A DNA stretch of 10,482 nt from an uncultured Marinilabiliaceae bacterium (GTDB lineage Bacteria; Bacteroidota; Bacteroidia; Bacteroidales; Marinilabiliaceae). The position numbers and the translations under genes are program-made. Below the pieces are notes generated by a model. It saw only the letters and a program-made list of their open reading frames with translations, was not told the DNA's origin and made no database searches. Of this stretch, positions 1-8,573 are shown piece by piece; the first letter of the stretch is position 1, and the number at the start of each line of letters is the position of its first letter. The stretch spans positions 1-10,482 of the forward strand of contig CAJONN010000087.1 in assembly GCA_905235955.1 (NCBI GenBank), in the 5' to 3' direction.

Positions 1-185
1 CGCTCAAACAGAAAATCGTTTCGGGCGCTTCGCTACGATAATTTTCTTAACGCTCCGTGCCAAAGGCGACAACCGCGAGGTGAAAATCGGGTTCCGTGCA
101 TATTGTTGGAAGGTTATTTTGTTGGGTATATTTCTTTCGCCCCATTCTCATGGCTTATTTTCTGTGCATTTTTCTACTTGCGAAA
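1..185. repeat. Partial copy of intergenic repeat family (terminus TACTTGCGAAA at 175-185)
   Basis: This gene-free stretch ends in TACTTGCGAAA (175-185). That is the exact reverse complement of TTTCGCAAGTA, found at 2617-2627 and 10355-10365. Read inward on the minus strand, the following ~20 bases (AAATGCACAGAAAATAAG) match the left end of the complete copy (AAATGTACTGTAAATAAG), with one extra base after the terminus. The segment TTCGCTACG at 29-37 also occurs inside the complete copy near 2674-2683. Positions 11-19 and 35-46 can pair as a bulged hairpin. The other end would lie left of the window, so element length is unknown here. No protein-coding frame is supported. Confidence 0.55.
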
Positions 186-199
186 CTTAAAAACTTTTA

Positions 200-218
200 C
201 TTTTTTTCCACAAGAAAG
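200..218. repeat. Short hairpin with TCCAC loop, related to the one at 10414-10442
   Basis: Arms 200-206 (CTTTTTT) and 212-218 (AAGAAAG) pair over 7 bp with one G-T wobble around the loop TCCAC. It resembles the hairpin at 10414-10442, which has the loop TCCGC and the same surrounding ACTTTTT...AAGAAA pattern. It lies 39 bases beyond the stop codon of the phosphatase gene on the minus strand. It lacks a U-tract after the stem on that strand, so I do not call it a terminator. The rest of 186-256 shows nothing else I can support. Confidence 0.35.
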
Positions 219-256
219 AACCACAAAGGCTACTAAAAAACTCAAGTTGACACTTT

Positions 257-2488
257 TTACACCATTATACCCATAAACAGCACATCGTCGGTTTGCGGAT
301 AGTCGCCTTTCCACTGCGTGAAAAATTCTTGCATTGTAAGCCCTTGCTCGTCCATATCATCGTTATGAATAGCTCGGAGGAAACGCTTGGTATTTACTAA
401 GTTAAGTCGACTATTATCTTGTCCGCCAAACTGGTCGGTATAGCCGTCAGAGAACATATATATAGTGTCGTTTTTGTGCAATTGCAGTTTGGTGTCTACA
501 AATGGTTTGTTATTGAGCCCAAATTCTGTATCGCCGATGCTACGTCGTACGCCCTTCACCTCTATCATCTCTTGGTCTTTGATAACTATAACTGGGCGAC
601 GTGCTGAAGCTATTGTAGCCTCTTTGGTTTTTGTGTTGAGTGACAATATTGATATATCACAGCCATCTTTGGCAGCGCCATCGTCTGATTGATTGTGCCC
701 AAGCTCTGCAACAAGGTCGGTGTTAAGTTGTTCGAGAATAACTGATGGCGATATATCTTCTGCATTACGTTTGCAAATGTCGCTAATAATGGTTGATGCT
801 ATCATTGACATAAATGCACCCGGTATACCATGACCGGTACAGTCGGCACAACAAACTATCAGATGGTCGCCTATTTGGCTAAACCAATAAAAGTCGCCAC
901 TAACAATGTCGAGCGGACTGAAGAATATGAACGAGCCTGTTATGTTGCACATTTCGAGGGCTTCGGGCTTTGGTAATATTGAGCGCTGAATGTGCTCAGC
1001 ATAGTTGATGCTCTCTTGCAGTCGTTGGCTGGCTTCTTTAAACATATCTTCAGTGTTCTTTACGTCAGATATCATCCCCGATAGCTCTTCGCGTAGTTTA
1101 TCTTTCTCTTTCTCTACTTTATCTTTGTATTTCAACTTGTTGCGATAATTGCGGAAGAGTATTGTCAATACTGATAATATCAGAATTGCCACTACAACAA
1201 TGCGTTCATACACTTGATTGGTGCGCATCTGCTCTACGTATTCTTTACTATTAGCAACCTCTTCACGCATACGTTTTGAGTTGTTGCGTTCGCTTGCCAT
1301 ACGAGCATTTACATTGTTGAAAATAACGTTGGCTTGTAGCGAATCGATATACCAGTTTTGCCTTTTTTGCAATTCACAGATTGATTTATAGTCGTTTACT
1401 GATTGATAAAAATGTTTTCTGCTTTCCAACAAGCTACGATATTCAAAGTGCCTATGGTCGCTACTAATAGAATCAAATAATATATGATATGCCTCAGTCG
1501 ACTTGCCATTCATTGCTGCTATTTCGCCATCGAGCATACGTTTTTCTTTGATTGCTGCTACGTTGTACTGCCTCATAACGCTATCAGCCTTATTTCGGTA
1601 TAGCTCAGCATCTTCTGACTCGTTTATTCTTGAAAGCGACAAGCCATGTATCACGTATGCCCACGAGAGCAATGTATAGTCGTTGGCATCTTGCAATATT
1701 TTTTCGAGGCGTTGTGCATTGAATATTGCGAGCAAATATTGGTCGAAATAGAAATGCGACCTAACTCTCTGATAGAGATAGTATGTTTGGCTATATATTG
1801 AGGCATTATCGTAGTAGAAAGAGGCTGTTTGGATGGTAAGTGAAACCAAACGTTCGTCGCCTATCTCAGTTGCGAGCCCAGCAATGTCAGCCAACACTGT
1901 AATTATCCACGATGCATTAGAATATAATGTTGGCAATGTGTCACATATCTCTTGAATGGTGTTGAGATGTTGCAAACTTGTGATATAGTCGCCTCTATTT
2001 TTGCATATTTCACCTATATATAGATGCGATTTTACTACCAATTCTGTTGCGCCAATAAGTTCAGCATAATGCACACTTTTGCCAATATGGTCAATGGCAC
2101 TATCAGGCTCTGACACTATAAGGCTAAAACCTGTAATTAGCTCAATATCAGCTTTTATTTTTCTATAGGCATAGCTTGTATCTGGCAATGCGCTTAGTTT
2201 GCTCAATGTTCGCGATGCATACAAGTAAGTAGAGTCATCGTTACGCTGATAACATTTACACCACGTCAAGATAGCATCGGCATACAAATCATTGAACTCT
2301 ATCGACTCATCAGCACGCAATGCTTCTGATATCTTTATTAGCGAGTCAATGCTAAGTCCTTCTCGCAATTTTGACGTTAATTTATATTGTGGTGGTATGG
2401 CGTATCTCGACTCATTATCATTGCATGCAACAAGCAAAAAAATCGTTGCTACAAAAATGAATAAGATGGTATTTTTCAAAACTTTCAT
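257..2488 (-). CDS. Membrane-anchored sensor protein with SpoIIE/PP2C-type serine phosphatase domain
   Basis: A 743-residue signalling protein expected to remove phosphate from serine or threonine of an unidentified partner, often an anti-sigma antagonist in this family. The N-terminus is a lipoprotein signal with lipobox LVAC (Cys22). Residues ~23-425 are mostly helical and look like degenerate TPR repeats, probably periplasmic. A membrane segment lies at ~430-445, flanked by likely coiled coil (~395-425 and 450-500). The C-terminal domain (~500-743) has the metal-binding motifs of SpoIIE phosphatases: SGDFYWF (Asp532), ADCTGHGIPGAFM (Asp549), GCDISIL (Asp611), FSDGYTDQFGG (Asp681) and QTDDVLF (Asp734/735). 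All acidic positions appear intact, so it should be active. The ATG at 2488 is supported by the signal peptide and an upstream promoter. It is divergent from the histidine kinase gene. The phosphatase class is secure; the ligand and the target are unknown. Confidence 0.9.
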   Translation of the reverse strand: MKVLKNTILFIFVATIFLLVACNDNESRYAIPPQYKLTSKLREGLSIDSLIKISEALRADESIEFNDLYADAILTWCKCYQRNDDSTYLYASRTLSKLSALPDTSYAYRKIKADIELITGFSLIVSEPDSAIDHIGKSVHYAELIGATELVVKSHLYIGEICKNRGDYITSLQHLNTIQEICDTLPTLYSNASWIITVLADIAGLATEIGDERLVSLTIQTASFYYDNASIYSQTYYLYQRVRSHFYFDQYLLAIFNAQRLEKILQDANDYTLLSWAYVIHGLSLSRINESEDAELYRNKADSVMRQYNVAAIKEKRMLDGEIAAMNGKSTEAYHILFDSISSDHRHFEYRSLLESRKHFYQSVNDYKSICELQKRQNWYIDSLQANVIFNNVNARMASERNNSKRMREEVANSKEYVEQMRTNQVYERIVVVAILILSVLTILFRNYRNKLKYKDKVEKEKDKLREELSGMISDVKNTEDMFKEASQRLQESINYAEHIQRSILPKPEALEMCNITGSFIFFSPLDIVSGDFYWFSQIGDHLIVCCADCTGHGIPGAFMSMIASTIISDICKRNAEDISPSVILEQLNTDLVAELGHNQSDDGAAKDGCDISILSLNTKTKEATIASARRPVIVIKDQEMIEVKGVRRSIGDTEFGLNNKPFVDTKLQLHKNDTIYMFSDGYTDQFGGQDNSRLNLVNTKRFLRAIHNDDMDEQGLTMQEFFTQWKGDYPQTDDVLFMGIMV

Positions 2489-2509
2489 TCAGCCAACCTA
2501 AATTTGTTC

Positions 2510-2541
2510 CAAAATTATTAAAAATAACAATATCAACCAAA
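2510..2541 (-). promoter_or_regulatory. Bacteroidota-type promoter of the phosphatase gene
   Basis: On the minus strand, TTTG (2541-2538), a 20-base spacer and TAATTTTG (2517-2510) match the Bacteroidota primary sigma factor pattern TTTG / TAnnTTTG. Transcription would start near 2503, about 15 bases before the ATG at 2488. The fit of both boxes and the spacing make this the best promoter in the window. Confidence 0.7.
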
Positions 2542-2616
2542 ATATTTGGCATATAGTACACTATATTTTTGCTTTTTTTATACAGTCTTTTATCATTATT
2601 AAAACACTAACTCTAT

Positions 2617-2778
2617 TTTCGCAAGTAAAAATGTACTGTAAATAAGTCTTTTACTTTGCTATACCGAACTTCGTTTCGCTACGCTCAATCATCTTCGGGG
2701 CTGTACAGACAGAAAAAGAAAAATTAATGAGGATGCCGTGTTTGGGGAGTTGTTTGCAATACACTCCTACTTGCGAAA
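2617..2778. mobile_element. MITE-like 162-bp element with terminal inverted repeats
   Basis: The element is bounded by TTTCGCAAGTA (2617-2627) and its exact reverse complement TACTTGCGAAA (2768-2778). The similarity continues inward: the first 32 bases of each end agree at 25 positions, and six of the seven differences are transitions. The interior has no convincing reading frame. It contains TTTCGCTACG (2674-2683) and a CCGAA/TTCGG inverted pair (2664-2668 and 2694-2698). Both window ends carry related termini, so this is a dispersed family. I see no clear target-site duplication. A non-mobile folded intergenic repeat (REP/BIME-like) is the alternative. Confidence 0.55.
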
Positions 2779-2812
2779 CCTGATGACATCAACGTATATA
2801 CAAAATTTTAAC

Positions 2813-2820
2813 TATATTTG
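2813..2820 (+). promoter_or_regulatory. Probable -7 box of the histidine kinase gene
   Basis: TATATTTG is an exact TAnnTTTG match. Transcription would start near 2827, giving a leader of about 23 bases to the ATG at 2850. I see no convincing -33 TTG at 19-21 bases upstream, so this is a half-site call. Confidence 0.5.
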
Positions 2821-2849
2821 CTTAAATTTTCCTTTCAGAATTGAACACT

Positions 2850-3896
2850 ATGAAAATCCGTTTCAATGAATATGGACTCCACGCTATAATATTGGTAGTA
2901 CTCATCGTAATACCACTTATGATTCAGCTCGAAAGCACCACAATCAACGCTCGCTTTATGTTCCACTTTTGGCTGATGATATTTGGACTCATCATTACCT
3001 TCTATAGCAACTACCTCTATGGCATCGATCATCTGTTTTACAAAAAAAAATATATCAAATTTATCATCTTCAATATCATCATCATCTTCTTCAACGATAC
3101 CGTTGAAACCATTGCAAGAACAATAATTGAAGACGAACCAAGAGTTGAACGCATTAGGTCTGCAATGATGCAAACTATGTATATATATCACAGAATTATA
3201 TTTGCAACACTCGGAATAGGTGCTGCTTTGGCTGTGAGCTATAGCCGAAAACTCATCGACAGCGAAAAGAAACGCGAAGTACTTGAAACTGAAAAACTTA
3301 CATCAGAAATATCGCTACTCAAATATCAAATACAACCACACTTTTTCTTCAATATACTCAACAGCATCTATTCGCTCATAAGCAAATCGCCCAACGACGC
3401 ACAAAAAGCCGTACATAGCCTTAGCAAAATGATGCGTTATATTCTATACGAAAACACTTCAGACCTTATAAATATCAACAAGGAAATTGATTTTATAAAA
3501 AACTATCACAATCTGATGCTTCTGCGAATAAACAAAAACGTAAAAATACATTTCGATTTGCCTACCGAAATTGACAACATCAACATTCCTCCCCTACTGC
3601 TTATTCCACTTGTTGAAAATGCCTACAAACACGGCATTATACCAACAAAAGATAGCTTTATTACAGCATCGCTCAAAACAGACAATAACAACTTGATTTT
3701 CAGAGTAGAAAATAGCATAAACACCGAAAATACTGAAGATCATAGCAACTCTGGAATTGGACTGCAAAACCTACGCAAACGACTTAGCATAATATATGCC
3801 GACGAAGCAACATTCACAACACAAAAAAGCGAAAACAACACCTTCGTTGCGCAACTAATAATACCTATCAGACAAACCGACACCTTAAACAAATAA
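2850..3896 (+). CDS. LytS/YehU-type sensor histidine kinase (orphan)
   Basis: A 348-residue inner-membrane kinase that should autophosphorylate on histidine and pass phosphate to a response regulator, usually of the LytTR class. Four hydrophobic segments (~10-27, 38-56, 69-81, 115-132) form a membrane domain with no extra sensory domain. The His_kinase family motif follows: LKYQIQPHFFFNILNSI, with phospho-acceptor His at residue 164. The ATP-binding domain has the N-box IPPLLLIPLVENAYKHG (~246-262) and the G-box SGIGLQNLRKRL (~301-312). I chose the ATG at 2850 over an in-frame TTG at 2841 because it is the standard codon and suits the -7 box at 2813-2820. No LytTR regulator gene is adjacent; ligA follows after 40 bases and has its own -7 box. 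An A9 tract at 3042-3050 is in frame. The family is secure; the signal and partner are unknown. Confidence 0.9.
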   Translation: MKIRFNEYGLHAIILVVLIVIPLMIQLESTTINARFMFHFWLMIFGLIITFYSNYLYGIDHLFYKKKYIKFIIFNIIIIFFNDTVETIARTIIEDEPRVERIRSAMMQTMYIYHRIIFATLGIGAALAVSYSRKLIDSEKKREVLETEKLTSEISLLKYQIQPHFFFNILNSIYSLISKSPNDAQKAVHSLSKMMRYILYENTSDLININKEIDFIKNYHNLMLLRINKNVKIHFDLPTEIDNINIPPLLLIPLVENAYKHGIIPTKDSFITASLKTDNNNLIFRVENSINTENTEDHSNSGIGLQNLRKRLSIIYADEATFTTQKSENNTFVAQLIIPIRQTDTLNK

Positions 3897-3909
3897 CAAA
3901 CTTGAGTGA

Positions 3910-5931
<2,022 letters not shown>

Positions 5932-5944
5932 AACTCAGAACAAA

Positions 5945-6499
5945 GTGTTGGAAACAATAAACCATATACGGCAACAAATAGGCGACAAGCTCAACAAACT
6001 CAGTAGCGTCAGCCCATCAAAGAAACAGTGGAAAGACCTTGCATCGGTACAAAACATTGTTATTGTTAGCGACATCACGCCACCAGAAACCGAAAAAGCC
6101 ATAGTAAACCTACGCAGTGAACTAAAAAAAATATGCCCAAACTCCAAAGTAATGATGATAAGCTATTACGACAAAAAAATACGCACCGATGTCAACAACT
6201 TTGTGAGCAACCAAGGCATAGTAGAATACTTCACCGACGACGACTTCAGCTTTTTCTACAAAATAAAAAGCGACAGCCTAAAAAACTATCTATCAGCCGA
6301 CTACGACATGGCAATAATGATAGCCAAAGGTCAGAAGCCCTACCTGCCCTACACATTCAGATATGTACGAGCAGCACTGCGCATAGGCAACAAAGCCACC
6401 AACGATGACAAAATGAACTTCATCATTGATGCCGTTACACGCACACCCGACGACCTAAACAAAGAGATATTAAAATATTTGAAAATGTTCTTTTCATAA
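5945..6499 (+). CDS. DUF6913-like conserved hypothetical protein
   Basis: A 184-residue protein with no signal peptide or membrane segment, so probably cytoplasmic. It resembles the Bacteroidota-restricted DUF6913 family: a basic, charged N-terminus, then beta strands IVIVSDI and KVMMISYYDKK. A central TDDDFSFFYKIKSDSLKNYLSADYDMAIMIA segment is followed by RAALRIGNKATNDDKMNFIIDAV and a C-terminal DLNKEILKYLKMF helix. The function of the family is not known to me and I infer none. No in-frame ATG lies near the 5' end, so translation should begin at GTG 5945 or TTG 5948. Tight linkage to ligA (13 bases) and to the LpoB-like gene (27 bases) suggests a common transcript. The family assignment rests on pattern memory; the reading frame itself is solid. 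Confidence 0.75.
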   Translation: MLETINHIRQQIGDKLNKLSSVSPSKKQWKDLASVQNIVIVSDITPPETEKAIVNLRSELKKICPNSKVMMISYYDKKIRTDVNNFVSNQGIVEYFTDDDFSFFYKIKSDSLKNYLSADYDMAIMIAKGQKPYLPYTFRYVRAALRIGNKATNDDKMNFIIDAVTRTPDDLNKEILKYLKMFFS

Positions 6500-6526
6500 A
6501 AAAAACAAACCCAAACACACTAAATT

Positions 6527-7120
6527 ATGAAACTACAAAAATTAGCACTCGCAACACTTGCAGCAACCCTCATGGCTACAATGCCATCATGCTCTCACCG
6601 CATAGAACGCGTTGACGTACAAGAGACCATTGACCTCAGTGGCAAATGGAACGACACCGATAGCCGACAAGTGGCTGAAGCCATGGTAGAGCAAGTACTC
6701 TCAGCTTCATGGATAAGCGAATATAACCGCACACACTCCAACAAGAAACCAGTTGTCATCGTCGGACTTGTATACAACAAAACAAGCGAACACATCGATG
6801 CCAACACATTCATCAAAGACGTAGAAAAAGCATTTATCAGTTCGGGCAAAGTTAGAGTTGTTCAGGCCGATGAAAAACGCGAAGCACTGCGCCAAGAAAG
6901 AGCTGCACAACAAAACTACGCTTCAGTTGAAACAGCTAAAAAATGGGGCAAAGAACTCGGAGCCGACTATATGCTACAAGGCGACATCAGCTCTATTGTT
7001 GACCAATACAAAAAAGAAAAAGTAGTTTACTACCAAACAAGCCTCGAACTTTCTGACCTTGAAAGCAACGAAGTAGTTTGGATTGGCGACAAAAAAATCA
7101 AGAAGTATATCAAAAACTAA
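6527..7120 (+). CDS. LpoB-like outer-membrane lipoprotein (penicillin-binding protein activator family, COG3417)
   Basis: A 197-residue lipoprotein (E. coli LpoB is 213). The signal peptide ends in MPSC, making Cys22 the lipidated residue. The mature part shows the family pattern: DLSGKWNDTDS (~37-47), then KPVVIVGLVYNKTSEHIDANTFIKDVEKAFISSGKVRVV, a QADEKREALRQER stretch, and KKWGKELGADYMLQGDISSI, ending with a strand rich in YYQTSLELSDLESNEVVW. In Proteobacteria LpoB spans the periplasm to stimulate penicillin-binding protein PBP1B. That a Bacteroidales homologue does the same is inference, because the N-terminal linker here is very short. A strong hairpin terminator follows 14 bases after the stop, and the COG3014 lipoprotein gene lies just beyond it. 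The name lpoB is withheld because the function is untested in this group. Confidence 0.85.
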   Translation: MKLQKLALATLAATLMATMPSCSHRIERVDVQETIDLSGKWNDTDSRQVAEAMVEQVLSASWISEYNRTHSNKKPVVIVGLVYNKTSEHIDANTFIKDVEKAFISSGKVRVVQADEKREALRQERAAQQNYASVETAKKWGKELGADYMLQGDISSIVDQYKKEKVVYYQTSLELSDLESNEVVWIGDKKIKKYIKN

Positions 7121-7133
7121 AACCACACAACAC

Positions 7134-7177
7134 ATGGAGGCATGAGAATATCAGCAATCCTACATGCCTCCATTTTT
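7134..7177 (+). terminator. Rho-independent terminator after the LpoB-like gene
   Basis: A perfect 11-bp inverted repeat, ATGGAGGCATG (7134-7144) and CATGCCTCCAT (7163-7173), encloses an 18-base loop and leads into a run of five T's (7173-7177). It begins 14 bases after the stop of the LpoB-like gene. The loop is longer than usual and the T-run modest, so termination may be partial, allowing some reading into the COG3014 gene. Confidence 0.75.
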
Positions 7178-7202
7178 CACACTTCCACATCTTTTTTTGC
7201 GC

Positions 7203-8570
7203 ATGTACAAAATTGCCCAAAATATAAAAATACTATTCATAGCATCTGCCACATCAGCAATGATAAGCAGTTGCCAAAGTTCGTTCTACGCCTCTACATA
7301 TTCATTCAACCAGCAATATGAGCAACGCAACTACGATGCAGCTATAACCGAACTCAACAACACCAAACTGCTCAAAAAAAGAAAACGCAACTTAGTGCTC
7401 TACTACCTCAATTACGCTACACTCCTGCAACTCAAAGGCGACTACAACAACTCTATCACCTACTTCAACCTCGCCGACCACTTAATAGCTGAAAACAACA
7501 GCCTCACATTTACCGATGCAGCACTCGCTATTGCCACCAACTCAATGAAAACAACATATCATACCGAGAGTTTTGAGCAAATAATGCTGCACTACTATCA
7601 GGCGCTCAACTACATCAGCATCAACAACTACGAAGATGCCATTGTAGAATGCAAAAAAATAAACGAAGAACTCGAAAAACTCGACGACTACCGCAAAGAC
7701 AACGGCAAACACTATACACACGATGCCTTTGGACACTACATTATGGGCATCTTGTACGAAACAATAGGCGACAACAATAACGCCTTCATAGCCTATCGCA
7801 ACGCACTCAACATATACGACGGCGACTACACTACGCTCTACTCTACCCCAGCACCTGCATCGCTCAAAACAGCTGCTATCCGAACCGCATACGCTACCGG
7901 ATTTAAACAAGATGCTCAAGAATTTGAAAAAAAATACAACACCATATACAAAGCCAACAACAATACAGGACATCTGATAGTATTGATTGAAGATGGCAAC
8001 AGCCCTGTAAAAACTGAACATCTGTTCAACTTTACCAAAGGCAGTGGCAACGGAGTACTCACATACGCCAGCGATGATGGTTCGATCAACGTTCCGGTCT
8101 TCTTACCACAAAAATCGGCACAAGATGCCTCGCTATCTGACATCAAAACTATAACGATGACGCTACCCAAATACACACTGCGCACCAAGCAACTACCCAG
8201 TAGCAACTATAACATAGACGGAAGAATATATATGGCATCTACCGTTGAAAACCTAAACAAAATTGCGCCACAAAGCCTCAAAGACCGCTACTGGCGCGAA
8301 CTCGGAACAGCCATACTACGCGTAGGAGCTAAGCAAGCTCTAAGTAGCGCCGTTTCTAAACAAAACGAATTGGCAGGATTGGCAATATCAGTAACACAAG
8401 CATTTTCAGAAAAAGCCGACACTCGCAACTGGCAAACACTACCCGCCTGCATTCGCATTATCGACATTGAAATAGAAGCTGGCACACACACCATCACATT
8501 GCCACAAGGCAAAAATATTAGTGTCAGCGTTGAGAAGGGGAAGACAGCATTCTTAACAATAAAGAACTAA
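7203..8570 (+). CDS. COG3014-family lipoprotein with TPR-like N-terminal half
   Basis: A 455-residue predicted lipoprotein. The start is set at ATG 7203 because it gives a compact signal peptide with lipobox ISSC (Cys24). The in-frame ATG at 7164 lies inside the terminator stem and would add 13 unneeded residues. Residues ~30-205 contain helical repeats resembling TPRs (LNYATLLQLKGDYNNSITYFNLAD; ALNYISINNYEDAIVECKKI; GILYETIGDNNNAFIAYRNAL). The C-terminal half is beta-rich, with GHLIVLIEDGNSPVKTEHLF, RYWRELGTAILRVGAKQAL and TRNWQTLPACIRI, and closes with a PEGA-like EIEAGTHTITLP stretch. COG3014 proteins are uncharacterised and are known next to LpoB homologues in other phyla, so a role with the LpoB-like protein in envelope assembly is plausible inference. 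It has no clear promoter of its own and converges on dnaX with a 3-base gap. Confidence 0.8.
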   Translation: MYKIAQNIKILFIASATSAMISSCQSSFYASTYSFNQQYEQRNYDAAITELNNTKLLKKRKRNLVLYYLNYATLLQLKGDYNNSITYFNLADHLIAENNSLTFTDAALAIATNSMKTTYHTESFEQIMLHYYQALNYISINNYEDAIVECKKINEELEKLDDYRKDNGKHYTHDAFGHYIMGILYETIGDNNNAFIAYRNALNIYDGDYTTLYSTPAPASLKTAAIRTAYATGFKQDAQEFEKKYNTIYKANNNTGHLIVLIEDGNSPVKTEHLFNFTKGSGNGVLTYASDDGSINVPVFLPQKSAQDASLSDIKTITMTLPKYTLRTKQLPSSNYNIDGRIYMASTVENLNKIAPQSLKDRYWRELGTAILRVGAKQALSSAVSKQNELAGLAISVTQAFSEKADTRNWQTLPACIRIIDIEIEAGTHTITLPQGKNISVSVEKGKTAFLTIKN

Positions 8571-8573
8571 TTT

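Noticed and set aside
200..256. Terminator for the phosphatase gene
   Set aside because: The hairpin at 200-218 has no U-tract after it on the minus strand, and the T-run near 235-240 is not preceded by a convincing stem.
2835..3191. 118-codon open frame on the minus strand at the start of the kinase gene
   Set aside because: It is a shadow of the kinase membrane-domain codons with a low-complexity Asp-rich stretch.
7191..7199. TTTTTTTG before the COG3014 gene as a -7 box
   Set aside because: It lacks the conserved A and would place the transcription start after the ATG at 7203.
7164..7202. ATG 7164 as the start of the COG3014 gene
   Set aside because: It lies in the 3' arm of the terminator hairpin and adds 13 residues ahead of a complete lipoprotein signal that starts at 7203.
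7542..8021. 159-codon open frame on the minus strand
   Set aside because: It is antisense to the COG3014 gene, rich in Val, Phe and Cys as expected of a mirrored frame, and has no recognisable motif.
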